Assembly: GCF_018448885.1 (NCBI RefSeq) | Contig: NZ_RCWB01000004.1 | Span: forward strand, 62,001-126,000 | Direction: 5' to 3' | Length of the DNA: 64,000 nucleotides | Source: Photorhabdus caribbeanensis | Lineage (GTDB): Bacteria; Pseudomonadota; Gammaproteobacteria; Enterobacterales; Enterobacteriaceae | The notes under the pieces: model-generated | What the model saw: only the letters and a program-made list of their open reading frames with translations | Databases searched by the model: none | What the model was told of the DNA's origin: nothing | Shown: piece after piece, positions 17,064 through 26,136 of the stretch | Position numbering within the stretch: position 1 is the stretch's first letter | Layout: every line of letters starts with the position of its first letter | Program-made: the position numbers and the translations under genes

Positions 17064-18272
17064 GTGAAGAACCGTACTTTTGGCAGTACTTTTATTATCG
17101 CCGGAACGACCATAGGTGCTGGTATGTTAGCCATGCCATTAGCCACCGCCGGTGTAGGATTTGGTGTCAGTTTGATCATGTTGGTCGGCTTGTGGGTTTT
17201 GATGAGTTACACCGCATTATTGCTGGTTGAAGCTTATCAATATGAGTCTCCTGATACGGGATTAGGGACACTTGCTCAACGTTATCTTGGTAGCGGCGGC
17301 AAAATATTAACGGGTTTCAGCATGATGTTTCTAATGTATGCGTTAACATCAGCATATATTAGCGGCGCTGGGGAATTACTGACAGTCAACCTCAATAAAT
17401 GGCTTAATTTATCTCTGCCTGCTTCTGTGGGCGTTATTCTGTTTACGGTAATTGCCGGAGGAATCGTTTGCATTGGCACCAGTTCAGTAGATATGGTTAA
17501 TCGGGTTATTTTCAGTGCAAAAATTATTTTCTTGGTATTGATGTTGGGGCTGATGATGCCGCATGTTCAGCATGCTAACCTACTGACACTACCATTAAAG
17601 CAAGGGTTAATATTATCTTCAATTCCGGTGATATTCACATCGTTTGGTTTTCACGGCAGTGTTCCCAGTATTGTGAAATATATGAACGGCGATGTACGTC
17701 GGCTCCGTTGGGTGTTTATTATCGGTAGCGCAATTCCGCTAATTACTTATATTTTCTGGCAATTGGCGACATTAGGCAGTATCAATTCCAACACGTTTGT
17801 TGATATCTTAGCTGAAAACGCAGGGCTGAATGGCTTATTACACAGCATTCGTGAAGTTGTTGCTTCACCGAAAACTGAACTTGCAGTACAAATGTTTGCT
17901 AATCTAGCGCTCGCAACCTCATTCCTCGGTGTTACACTTGGCCTGTTTGATTTTCTGGGTGATCTATTTAAACGCAAAGATAACATAACCGGGCGTATGC
18001 AAACCGGTTTGCTGACTTTCGTTCCACCCTTGATTTTCGCGCTATTTTACCCAAAAGGTTTTGTGATGGCGTTGGGGTATGCCGCGGTCGCGCTGTCAAT
18101 TTTGGCATTATTGTTGCCTAGCCTCCTGGCATATAAATCCCGTCAGCAAAATGAACGTCGATACCGGGTACCTGGTGGTAAACCTGTACTATTACTGGTA
18201 TTTGCCTGCGGTATTGCAGTAATAGCAATCCAAATTGGCATAGTCAGTGGAATATTGCCGAAAGTAGGGTGA
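17064..18272 (+). CDS. tyrP: tyrosine-specific transport protein TyrP-like
   Basis: A 402-residue inner-membrane transporter of the aromatic amino acid (HAAAP) family with about eleven hydrophobic segments. The start is GTG at 17064: AAGGGA lies just upstream and the product then begins [19 protein letters not shown] like E. coli TyrP; the longer frame from TTG at 17037 lacks support. The segments [32 protein letters not shown] and [14 protein letters not shown] match TyrP closely by recall. It lies 45 nt after the tyrosine decarboxylase stop and is probably cotranscribed, feeding tyrosine to that enzyme; whether it also exports tyramine as in other decarboxylase systems is not known. Confidence 0.9.
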   Translation: MKNRTFGSTFIIAGTTIGAGMLAMPLATAGVGFGVSLIMLVGLWVLMSYTALLLVEAYQYESPDTGLGTLAQRYLGSGGKILTGFSMMFLMYALTSAYISGAGELLTVNLNKWLNLSLPASVGVILFTVIAGGIVCIGTSSVDMVNRVIFSAKIIFLVLMLGLMMPHVQHANLLTLPLKQGLILSSIPVIFTSFGFHGSVPSIVKYMNGDVRRLRWVFIIGSAIPLITYIFWQLATLGSINSNTFVDILAENAGLNGLLHSIREVVASPKTELAVQMFANLALATSFLGVTLGLFDFLGDLFKRKDNITGRMQTGLLTFVPPLIFALFYPKGFVMALGYAAVALSILALLLPSLLAYKSRQQNERRYRVPGGKPVLLLVFACGIAVIAIQIGIVSGILPKVG

Positions 18273-18385
18273 ATACAGGGTTATCAAAGACAGGTTATTT
18301 TTTTGATCCAAATAAGTTCTTTTTTGCCCTAAAGCGTATTCTCTGACAGACTGCTAGCATAATAGACCTATTAGCGGAGGCAATT

Positions 18386-18820
18386 ATGAATCATACCCGT
18401 TACGAAACTGATGTGGTCGCTTGGGCAAATGAACAGGCAGCGTTATTACGTGCCGGTAAATTCTCTGAGATTGATATAACCAATATTGCTGAGGAGATCG
18501 AAGACGTGGGCAAGAGCGAACAGCGTGAGTTGGCTAGCCGCATGGCAGTATTAATTGCTCACTTATTAAAATGGAAATACCAACCAAGCCATAGAGGAGC
18601 AAGTTGGGAAAGAACAATTAAAGCGCAAAGAAAAGAGATTCTTTATGGTTTAAAAGAATCTCTTAGTTTAAAGACAAAGTTAGATGATCCAGACTGGGTT
18701 GATGTTGTCTGGTCTAAAGCCGTTGCCTCAGCAATGAACGAAACCGGATTAGATGCGTTTCCCGATGTATGCATTTGGGGTATGTCCCAGATACTGTCCT
18801 CTGAGTTTTATCCTGATTAG
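18386..18820 (+). CDS. DUF29 family protein
   Basis: A 144-residue soluble protein with the DUF29 signature: YETDVVAWANEQAALLRAGK, then IDITNIAEEIEDVGKSEQREL and LIAHLLKWKYQP..RG.SW. DUF29 proteins are small helical proteins of unknown function, common in cyanobacteria and enterobacteria and often encoded singly. It has a GGAGG ribosome site. The sequence shows nothing about its partner. Confidence 0.85.
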   Translation: MNHTRYETDVVAWANEQAALLRAGKFSEIDITNIAEEIEDVGKSEQRELASRMAVLIAHLLKWKYQPSHRGASWERTIKAQRKEILYGLKESLSLKTKLDDPDWVDVVWSKAVASAMNETGLDAFPDVCIWGMSQILSSEFYPD

Positions 18821-18874
18821 CAAAATTCTGTTTGCCCCGGTGAAAAACTAATATTAATTATAAGGAGTTAGATC

Positions 18875-19315
18875 ATGGCGAAAGAATTATTTACTGCCAC
18901 AGTAAAATCTATAGCTGGATTGAAAGTTGAATGTACATCAAGAGATTTCTCCTTTTATTTGGATGAACCGCGTAATTTAGGTGGTACTGATCAGGGGATG
19001 AATCCCGTTGAAGCTTTACTCTGTTCTCTCGGCGCTTGTAAATGTATCGTAGCAAAGGCTTTTGCTAAACTGCACAAAATTAACTTAATTGATATTCACG
19101 TTGATCTGGAAGGTGAGCTTGATACTGATGGTTTCACTGGTAGAAATAAACAAGCGAAATTAGGTTTCTCTAAAATAGTGACAAAATTTCATATTAAAGC
19201 GGATAATAGTGAAGAAGAAATTCATGCCTTTGTCGACTTTATTAATAAAACCTGCCCAGTTCACGATACCATTGAGAATGCACCGAGTTTTGTCACTGAA
19301 ATATATTGTGAATAA
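18875..19315 (+). CDS. OsmC-family protein
   Basis: A 146-residue OsmC/Ohr-fold protein. The fold's landmarks are present: GGTDQGMNPVEALLCSLGACKCIVAKAFA with the first cysteine region, and a late CPVHDTIENAP segment carrying the second cysteine. OsmC-type proteins reduce organic hydroperoxides through two cysteines; YhfA-like members have no firmly established role. An AAGGAG site precedes the ATG. A strong hairpin follows the gene. Confidence 0.85.
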   Translation: MAKELFTATVKSIAGLKVECTSRDFSFYLDEPRNLGGTDQGMNPVEALLCSLGACKCIVAKAFAKLHKINLIDIHVDLEGELDTDGFTGRNKQAKLGFSKIVTKFHIKADNSEEEIHAFVDFINKTCPVHDTIENAPSFVTEIYCE

Positions 19316-19370
19316 AATATATGTTGTGCTGAAATAATTTAACAAAGAAAATGTTGTTTGAATTAATTTA

Positions 19371-19400
19371 AAAATCCTCTACAGTTAAGTAGAGGATTTT
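19371..19400. terminator. bidirectional terminator
   Basis: Perfect 12-bp stem (aaaatcctctac / gtagaggatttt) with a 6-nt loop, between the convergent OsmC-like gene and the small secreted-protein gene. A- and T-runs on the two sides suit both directions. Confidence 0.8.
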
Positions 19401-19470
19401 ATTATAAGATTAAGAAAACCAAGTTTTATCTATCTCTTTATCCCACTGATAATAATATAAGAAATAATTA

Positions 19471-19785
19471 CTATTGTTTAAAAACGTAAACCGTAGTTAT
19501 ATTACAACTTGGGTTTTCTATGCCAACTTTAATATTTAAACCCTGTGCATAAGCTTGGCTCAATAGCCTATTAATGTTTTCGGCGCTTGATCCTGACCAA
19601 ATATAACCTGGTTTTCCACAGTTACCAGCTAAATTTCCGCTGAATGTATAAAAATAATGTGCAGGATTGTCCCAATCAGCTTTAATTTCTGCGACTTTAA
19701 CAATACCACTATTTGTTTCCGCTGAAAATGCAGGAGCACTAATCATACCAATAAGAATAAATAACATAGATATCAATTTTTTCAT
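19471..19785 (-). CDS. small exported protein of unknown function
   Basis: A 104-residue protein with a good Sec leader (MKKLISMLFILIGMISAPAFSA) and a mature part of about 82 residues containing two cysteines (LAGNCGKPGY and ENPSCNITT) that could form one disulfide. AGGAG-like bases precede the ATG. I do not recognise a family. The glycine/aromatic content and size resemble small periplasmic or secreted subunit-like proteins, but no function should be assigned. Confidence 0.6.
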   Translation of the reverse strand: MKKLISMLFILIGMISAPAFSAETNSGIVKVAEIKADWDNPAHYFYTFSGNLAGNCGKPGYIWSGSSAENINRLLSQAYAQGLNIKVGIENPSCNITTVYVFKQ

Positions 19786-20396
19786 ACTCTACTCCTAGTT
19801 AATAATAAAGAAAATTTGACGCATTTGAAGTGTAAATTATGAAAATAATCTTTGCACCAACTTCATATTAATATAATAGGTGAATCTCCTGATAAATAAT
19901 GCTAAAAGTTTTTCCATTGAAATAAGAAGTTAATAAAAACAACATGATAATTTTTATCAAAAAAATAAAGATTTTTATCATTAAATTCAGTATTATGTTG
20001 CAGATTTATTTTCTTCCTCTGCTAATTTATCAGTTATTTCTTTAGCAAGCTGATTACCACCATCTGGTACCATAATCATCAAACACCAACTCACTAACTG
20101 GTTATATTAAAACAACAAAAATCTATTCTCATAGCAAACTATTCATATCCAGATAATTCTGGTGATAAAGATGAAATGATTAATCACCTACTCTAATAAA
20201 ATAACAACGATGAATTATTTACTTGATAAGCATGTTTTAATCTGGCTTTTTCTATTGGACGCTGTGAAGAAAAATTTTTAACAAATCTCTTTTATTAATA
20301 AATTTTTTAAAGTAGAAGTATATGTTTCTGGTGTATCCCATTACACTATTAATTAGATAATATACATCTTGTTAGTATAATAAAGGCTTCATCTAT
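19786..20396. other. AT-rich intergenic region with decayed coding segment
   Basis: About 610 bp upstream of the acyl-CoA-oxidase-like gene. It contains the decayed coding segment listed separately (19985-20115); otherwise no gene is apparent. Confidence 0.4.
19985..20115 (-). pseudogene. C-terminal coding relic, copy 1 (of two)
   Basis: On the minus strand this reads as the end of a protein (MVPDGGNQLAKEITDKLA, then EEENKSAT and a stop). The same stretch occurs, diverged and with in-frame stops, at 25497-25620. No start codon or full gene is attached. I do not recognise the parent protein. Confidence 0.45.
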
Positions 20397-22160
20397 ATGA
20401 ACAAATCATCGTGCAATTCAGAATCAAAATTAAAATCTTATTTATGTATAGGAAATGAGGGAGTATCTGATGACCTTTTAGCGGTACTTAAAAGCAATTG
20501 TAGCAATTACCAGTCATCAGTAAAAAAATTCATAGAATTGCTTAAATATATTCAAAATAATAATATTAATACGGAATCATTTTATGAATTAGTAGCCCTT
20601 CATGAACTTGTAGCCCCACATGATTGTGCTGTAGTTTCTATGCTATCAATTCATTTTAATTTAGCCATAGGCACTATCGCTAACTTAGGAGTGCAAACTC
20701 CATATGTGAAAGAGCTTTACCAAAAACTTTGTTCAGGTCGTGCTATTGGAGTATATCTGGCAACCGAACTGGCTCACGGGAATGGTCTAATTGCAATTGA
20801 TACACAGGCTAATTATCTCCCGGAAAAAGGTGTATTTATGTTGAATTCACCAAGCCCAAATGCCTATAAATTTATGCCTAATACTACACCTTGTGAGATA
20901 CCCAAGGTGGCTGTAATTTTAGCTCAGCTAAATGTATCAGGAAAGAAATATGGTATTTTCCCATTCATCTTCCCCCTGTCCGTAAATGGAACATTAACTC
21001 CTGGAGTTAAAATTACTCCACTTGGCGATAAGCCAGGATTTTATTTAGATAACGCAATAACTTCATTTGATAATGTCGAAATTCCCTTTGAAGGGCTCCT
21101 GGCGGGCAATATGATAACATTGACCAGGGAGGGTAAAGTATCATTGCATATTAAAGAATTAAGAGAAAGGTTCTCGTTAATTACAAATAGATTACATTCA
21201 GGGAAGTTATGCATGGCAGTGATCTCAGTTACAGGGGCTAAATCAGCTCTTCATATAACGAGTACATATGGAAATAAACGACAAACATTCGGCTATTCAG
21301 GTATTATGCCAATAATTAATTATTCTCATTTCAAAGAGGGTATTGCCTGGGATACTTTGAGCACAATCACTCATGCGTTATACTTAAAAGAGCTAACAAG
21401 AAAAGTTTCAATTATATTATCAGAATCGACTAGAAACTTTAAATTTCCAGATGAATTACTTATTGAAATCATTACTACTAAGTCCTTGTGCACATGGCGT
21501 ACACAAGAAATATTAATTAATTGTCGTGAACGCTGTGGCGCACAGGGTTTATTTACTCTTAACAAGATCTCCCCTTATTTGATATCTAATTTTGGTGCGA
21601 TTACTTCGGAAGGTGATAATCTTGTATTATCACTAAAAGCCGGAAGAATGATCGTTCTCAATAAGATGAAAGAAATAGGTAAAACATCTTTCCAGTATAA
21701 CCTATTTTCAATTTTGAATGATTATATGAAATTTTTATATGAAAAATTAAATAAATTAATAGCGAGTAACAATAAAAAAATAGACTTAGATATGCTTAAT
21801 AAGCATAGTGGGGATTTTCTAGAGCTAGGCCAAACATATGCCGTTTTATCCGTGGTAACGACAACTATTGACACATACCACAACAATAATGATGATGATT
21901 TTTATATGATTATCGAAGGCTATCTCCTCGACTGGATTCATCGTACCATGAGCAACCTCCTGAGAAGTGAAATAATCAATTTACAGGAATCGCAAAAAAT
22001 AGATGAGAGACGCATTGAATATATAGGTAAACATGCAGACAGAATAAACGATTATATTGCCTGTTTTGGCGTGGATAAAATTGGAGTCGAGACGCCAATA
22101 TCAAGTGATGATCATATCTCTTGGTATGCAAATAATCATCATCAGTTAGAAAACAATTAA
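20397..22160 (+). CDS. acyl-CoA oxidase/dehydrogenase-like flavoprotein
   Basis: A 587-residue AT-rich gene product with the architecture of peroxisomal-type acyl-CoA oxidases rather than the shorter bacterial dehydrogenases. Visible landmarks: VYLATELAHGNGL near 119-131 (matches the TELGHG motif), a middle beta domain ending KPGFYLDNAITSFDNVEIP, GNKRQTFG at 292-299, RERCGAQGL at 377-385, and TSEGDN at 403-408 where E405 corresponds to the catalytic glutamate of this family. Known chemistry: FAD-dependent alpha,beta-desaturation of an acyl thioester, with oxygen or an electron carrier. No beta-oxidation or polyketide partners adjoin it, so the acyl substrate is unknown; a role in a small accessory pathway is inference. 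Codon composition is far more AT-rich than the catabolic block to the left. Confidence 0.72.
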   Translation: MNKSSCNSESKLKSYLCIGNEGVSDDLLAVLKSNCSNYQSSVKKFIELLKYIQNNNINTESFYELVALHELVAPHDCAVVSMLSIHFNLAIGTIANLGVQTPYVKELYQKLCSGRAIGVYLATELAHGNGLIAIDTQANYLPEKGVFMLNSPSPNAYKFMPNTTPCEIPKVAVILAQLNVSGKKYGIFPFIFPLSVNGTLTPGVKITPLGDKPGFYLDNAITSFDNVEIPFEGLLAGNMITLTREGKVSLHIKELRERFSLITNRLHSGKLCMAVISVTGAKSALHITSTYGNKRQTFGYSGIMPIINYSHFKEGIAWDTLSTITHALYLKELTRKVSIILSESTRNFKFPDELLIEIITTKSLCTWRTQEILINCRERCGAQGLFTLNKISPYLISNFGAITSEGDNLVLSLKAGRMIVLNKMKEIGKTSFQYNLFSILNDYMKFLYEKLNKLIASNNKKIDLDMLNKHSGDFLELGQTYAVLSVVTTTIDTYHNNNDDDFYMIIEGYLLDWIHRTMSNLLRSEIINLQESQKIDERRIEYIGKHADRINDYIACFGVDKIGVETPISSDDHISWYANNHHQLENN

Positions 22161-22203
22161 TCATAAAACAGGTCTAAATTCGGTGACTAGTTAAAATGTC
22201 ACC

Positions 22204-22230
22204 GTTAACGAAATTAACGAAATTAACGAA
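22204..22230 (+). repeat. three tandem 9-nt repeats
   Basis: gttaacgaa, attaacgaa, attaacgaa in a row, with the last unit forming the left arm of the adjoining hairpin. Confidence 0.6.
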
Positions 22231-22277
22231 AGGGAGATTGGAGATTACCTATGTTATCTCGCTCTTTTTTCGTTAAT
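22222..22277 (+). terminator. hairpin after acyl-CoA-oxidase-like gene
   Basis: Arms attaacgaaa (22222-22231) and tttcgttaat (22268-22277) are perfect complements, with further pairing gggagat/atctcgct inside and a T-run in the right arm. It lies about 60 nt after the stop codon. Confidence 0.55.
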
Positions 22278-22669
22278 GATTGCTTTAACCATTTTTTTTG
22301 CGCATAAATCGATTAGTATGCCGTGTTCCAGTTCACTATCAATGCATTGATAATATTACCCATTTCTAGTGAAGGAACTCATGATAATATTGGTATTAGA
22401 TTAAAATAAAAATTCAATATGTTCATTTTGATTTGTAAGTATAATAAGAGGGATAATTTATGGTCATTATTTTAATAACGGCAATGTTTGTTTTATTATG
22501 ATTAACCTTATAATATAGTCACTATATTTTTTAACAATTACCTGCCTTAATATCCTATTATTAATGAACTTCTTCAGAATAATAGCTATACTTTAACATA
22601 ATAAAGTCGCTCTACACCATAATCTAAATACCTTTTAGATAACTTAAGTCAATATAGTGAGAAATAAAT

Positions 22670-23614
22670 ATGGATAATAACAGTAATAATATTGATGAAA
22701 AATTAAATATTGACCATCAAACCAAGCGTTCTCTGTCAGTATGGGCTCCTAATGATTGGATGGGGCAATTGCATGATGATAATCGACTTTTGAGTCATAT
22801 CACTATTCCAGGAACACATGAAAGTTGCGCCCACAGGAACATATCGGGGCTTGCTAAATGCCAGGATTTGTCAATATCGGACCAATTGCAGCTAGGAATT
22901 CGTTATTTGGATATCCGATGTCATGCAGAGACGAATAATAGAGGATTTGTCATTAATGGCTATGAAGACAGGTGGATTTTCAAAATGCACCACGGGATCA
23001 TCAATGAATACATCATATTCGATAAGGTAGTTAATGACTGTCAGAATTTTCTTAAAGCTAATCCATCAGAAACGATTTTGATGAGTATTAAGCAAGAGCA
23101 ATCAAAGGAACCCGACGAATTATTCAATGCTATTTTCAAGCACTACAAGGACAAATACTCTCCGCTCTTTCATGATGACAGCCAAATTCCAAAGCTTGGT
23201 GATGTCAGAGGAAAAATTGTTATTATTTCAAGGAATAAAGGGTTGCCTGGGATTGCCTGGACATCAATGGATATTGAGGATCACTATGATAATCCCGGGA
23301 AAGAGGAGAAATATCATTTTGTCGTTAATCATCTCAACAAGGCATTGAAAGATAGTGGGGATACTCTATATCTGACTAACACGAGTGCATACAGTGGCCC
23401 TGATTTCACTCTTGATTATGCTTTTTACATGTACAAGAGCCTTAAGGATTGGCTTATTTATACCTACCAACCTGAACACCCAGGTTACGATAAGCCAACT
23501 CTCGGAATCGTAGCAATGGACTTTGTTGGCAGATGGAATAACGGCGATGTGGTTTCCCTACTTTATGAAGGCTGCAATTCTGACAAAATGCCAGGTTGTT
23601 CAAGTTCCAACTAG
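22670..23614 (+). CDS. PI-specific phospholipase C-like protein (PI-PLC X domain)
   Basis: A 314-residue protein with the X-domain barrel of bacterial PI-PLC. The two catalytic histidines are present: H50 in IPGTHES and H108 in KMHHG; DQLQLGIRYLDIRC and NPSETILMSIKQE are further family segments, and residues 186-190 hold VIISR. Bacterial PI-PLCs cleave phosphatidylinositol to inositol cyclic phosphate, and secreted forms release GPI-anchored proteins. Here no signal peptide is visible: the N-terminus is polar (MDNNSNNIDEKLNID), so it is either cytoplasmic or exported by a non-Sec route. Flanking genes offer no pathway. The substrate is inferred from the family only. Confidence 0.82.
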   Translation: MDNNSNNIDEKLNIDHQTKRSLSVWAPNDWMGQLHDDNRLLSHITIPGTHESCAHRNISGLAKCQDLSISDQLQLGIRYLDIRCHAETNNRGFVINGYEDRWIFKMHHGIINEYIIFDKVVNDCQNFLKANPSETILMSIKQEQSKEPDELFNAIFKHYKDKYSPLFHDDSQIPKLGDVRGKIVIISRNKGLPGIAWTSMDIEDHYDNPGKEEKYHFVVNHLNKALKDSGDTLYLTNTSAYSGPDFTLDYAFYMYKSLKDWLIYTYQPEHPGYDKPTLGIVAMDFVGRWNNGDVVSLLYEGCNSDKMPGCSSSN

Positions 23615-24472
23615 GTTAACAGGGCTTTTGGCTGGCCGATCACTTTGAAGTATCAATCAGACCAAATATGGAAGCTACTCCCAAGTATATCGATATTTGT
23701 CCAGAGCAACTTGGGACCCGTAGCTTTCTATTCTCCACGGAAAATATCGATATCCGATAATATAGCCTTGGAAGTCATTCCTGTTAAAGTAAATACCACC
23801 GTACTCATGACAATAGATTTGATAAAGAGTAATCACATTACATGTTGAAATAATGATATAAGGAAAGAATTACATACAAAAAATAGACATATTATAAACA
23901 CTCATTTCACCTAAATTACATATATAAAAAACTGATAATAATCAGACTCCAAATAAAAGGAAAAAATCATTAATTGAGGGAATTATCAATTCTTACAAGG
24001 CTGGTTACTATGGCAAATAGAAATAATTCTTATCGCGGCTGTAAAGTTGACGTTTCGGGTTTTGGTCAAAGTTGTTGACCCAGATATAGCTGATACGTTG
24101 ACCTTTCATATGCCTCCGATACTGAATGTGCCAGAAAATAATCTATGACATTTAATCGGGAGAGGCAAACAATTTGAATCTCGATCCTACTCTGACAATT
24201 TAGTGTTGACTATTCTGACGACAAGTTAGGGTAGTCAATGCCGACATTAATTGGGACAGAATTATTTCTATGTTTATTAACTGACTTTTTAGCCATTATT
24301 TTTTATGTTGTTGATATACCGTTTAAGATATTCATCTCTGTTCGTTGTCTGACGACTAATACAATAGTTAGGCTTCATCCCCCTACAAACAAAATTGTAG
24401 GCAGCGTAAAAGTTTTTGCGATACTTTTATCTTTGTCATTACATCCGGTACCAACAAAAAAGGAGAATTAGA
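23615..24472. other. AT-rich region with resolvase relic
   Basis: About 860 bp without an intact gene. It holds a Tn3-type resolvase N-terminal relic at 24010-24109. The remainder gives only short frames without ribosome sites or recognisable products. Confidence 0.45.
24010..24109 (-). pseudogene. serine resolvase N-terminal relic (Tn3 type)
   Basis: Reading leftward from an ATG at 24109 (with GGAGG upstream) gives MKGQRISYIWVNNFDQ, which closely matches the start of Tn3 resolvases (M-GQR-GYIRVSSFDQNPERQL). The frame then breaks and PKRQL reappears in another frame, suggesting a small deletion of about two bases. The catalytic serine position of the VSSFDQ motif reads N. Clearly non-functional; only about 33 codons remain. 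Confidence 0.65.
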
Positions 24473-25426
24473 ATGAATAAACCAAAGGAGAATAATATGA
24501 AAATTAATGTAGCATCTATAAGACAAGCGACATTTCGCTCTGAGTTTTCTCTTGATAGAGAAAGCGGACAGAGCATACAAGATTACTTGTCGAAAGAGAT
24601 AGAACGTAGAATTGACTTGGTGAGAGAAAATATTCTTCTTGCATCAGAAAATAAAGAAAAAAACATCCCGTTGTTTTTTTCTTTACCTGAATTTTTTTGG
24701 AACATAAAATGGAATACGCTCAAAAACAAAGATGAGCTATATCAGCTAACTGACTATATGATGCATTATCTATCAGATGCACAGGAAAGTTTGATGAATT
24801 CCTTGCCCGAAAGCGAAGTAGGTAAAATCGTTCTGTTGGCAGGAACAATGGTAGTCTTGGTAGAAACTAGCAATGACGGGGTATTTGAACCTTTAAATTA
24901 CTGTTTAATAAGCAATAACTTTAAAAAGAAAAATGATGGTAGATTTGAAAGGTCAATGTGGCCAAAGCGTACAACTTCACATATTGATTTCGGTCTTAAA
25001 GATAAAGTGACTAATAATGGGTTTATATTTACCTTTGCAGATAAATTAACTGTCGAAGTTCTAAACAAGACTCAGCATGTTGGTGAGCATGATAATAATA
25101 TCAACTATGGTTTCTCTATCGATAACAATATAATTAACGACTGCCCGTTTAGTATTAACTTATGCCTTGATTATGGGAGAGTTAAACCAGGTGAACGCAA
25201 TGATGAACTTATTGAATCATCATCGAAGATTGATTTCTTATTGGCTTGCGGTATGTCTTTGAGTCCAAATTACAAATATCCACCCAGCGTGCGATTTGCT
25301 GTAAGGAATGACGGAATGAGAGATGGAAAGGTTGAATGCTTCTCAATCAAAAATAGACATTTATTTAAAAAAATTCCACAGAGAGAATTAAATACCCGTT
25401 TATCGATGGTGGAGCTTACTCTTTAA
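24473..25426 (+). CDS. nitrilase-superfamily (carbon-nitrogen hydrolase) -like protein
   Basis: A 317-residue protein, start at 24473 behind AGGAG; a second ATG at 24497 also has its own AGGAG, so a 309-residue form is equally possible. The Glu-Lys-Cys triad of the nitrilase superfamily can be placed: E73 in LPEFFW, K165 in MWPKRTT, and C231 in INLCLDYGR, with the GTMVVLVETSN segment where family members have their G-I-x-A strand. Overall similarity is remote, as several conserved spacer motifs are altered. Members hydrolyse amides, nitriles or carbamoyl groups in the cytoplasm. The gene stands alone and ends in a strong terminator. The substrate is unknown and an amidase function needs the triad to be confirmed. 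Confidence 0.6.
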   Translation: MNKPKENNMKINVASIRQATFRSEFSLDRESGQSIQDYLSKEIERRIDLVRENILLASENKEKNIPLFFSLPEFFWNIKWNTLKNKDELYQLTDYMMHYLSDAQESLMNSLPESEVGKIVLLAGTMVVLVETSNDGVFEPLNYCLISNNFKKKNDGRFERSMWPKRTTSHIDFGLKDKVTNNGFIFTFADKLTVEVLNKTQHVGEHDNNINYGFSIDNNIINDCPFSINLCLDYGRVKPGERNDELIESSSKIDFLLACGMSLSPNYKYPPSVRFAVRNDGMRDGKVECFSIKNRHLFKKIPQRELNTRLSMVELTL

Positions 25427-25451
25427 ATAGATAATATAACTACTCTTTCCT

Positions 25452-25474
25452 ATGCCGATATTCAAGATCGGCAT
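25452..25474 (+). terminator. rho-independent terminator
   Basis: Perfect 8-bp stem atgccgat / atcggcat, 7-nt loop, followed directly by ttttgtt. It lies 26 nt after the nitrilase-like gene. Confidence 0.85.
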
Positions 25475-25496
25475 TTTTGTTATTAAACTCAGGTGG

Positions 25497-25620
25497 TCAG
25501 TAATTCAATATTATGTTCCAGACCCATTTTTCTCCTTAGCTAATTTATCAGCCACTTATTTAGTAAGTTAATTATCACTATCGGTATTTTTTAGCACCTG
25601 ATTAATAACTTGTTTATGAT
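25497..25620 (-). pseudogene. C-terminal coding relic, copy 2 (of two)
   Basis: Diverged copy of 19985-20115 on the same strand. In the matching frame it reads NTDSDN, stop, LTK, stop, VADKLAKEKNGSGT, stop, so it is clearly dead. The alignment extends about 110-130 bp. Confidence 0.45.
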
Positions 25621-25776
25621 AACTAATCCGCATTTCTATGATGAATGTGTACGATTAAAGGGTTGTAAAAGGGGTTGATATCATACTATTTATATGAGAC
25701 AACTTTATCCGAGATCCAACCGTGGTGACGAAATTCATTTTTACTATCCGGTCAGCGATCCTCATATGGACATGAT

Positions 25777-26130
25777 TTGCATGGGATCAGGATGATGACT
25801 CGTCATACAGACCAAGCTGCCAATAAAAGTAAAAGACCCACTGTCTTAACGGATGCGAAGCAATTCGCCCTGAATGCGCTTTCTAATTTCGATGAAGGTC
25901 TACAATTGGAATTTCTATCGCTGTCAATAAGTGAACTAGAGCTTGCTACAAACGGGCCGGATTTGTATTCCAAAATTTACTGTGTCCTACAAATCGGTTA
26001 TTTCAAAGTTAAGTATTGTACTCAACGTAAACTAATCGCAGAATTGTTTGGATATTCTCTATGGTCTGAAAAATTCCGGCAACAATTCTCACAACGGCTG
26101 CTCGCCGAATTTTTATTTTTAAAAGGATGA
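25777..26130 (+). pseudogene. Tn3-family transposase N-terminal fragment (DUF4158-like)
   Basis: The 117-codon frame resembles the start of Tn3-type transposases: LTDAKQFALNALSNFDEG, LEFLSLSISELELA and YCVLQIGYFKVKYC correspond to the DUF4158 domain. After about residue 80 the text jumps to RKLIAELFGYSLW..FRQQ, which fits a later part of the same domain, so an internal piece appears deleted, and the remaining 850-odd residues of a Tn3 transposase are absent. The fragment's last codons also supply the ribosome site of the next gene. Non-functional. Confidence 0.62.
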
Positions 26131-26136
26131 AAGTAA

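Larger units (their letters stand above)
22161..22669. other. intergenic region with tandem repeat and terminator
   Basis: About 510 bp. After the gene end there is a triple near-tandem repeat and a hairpin (listed); the rest is AT-rich and holds no recognisable gene. Confidence 0.4.
25427..25776. other. intergenic region with relics
   Basis: About 350 bp holding the terminator and the second copy of a decayed coding segment (both listed), followed by a stretch running into the transposase fragment. Confidence 0.45.

Noticed and set aside
22204-22230. Tandem attaacgaa repeats as iterons of an origin
   Set aside because: Only three 9-nt units, joined to a terminator hairpin, with no replication gene near.
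24238-24471. 77-codon hydrophobic frame upstream of the nitrilase-like gene
   Set aside because: No ribosome site or family, low-complexity AT-rich DNA beside a resolvase relic.
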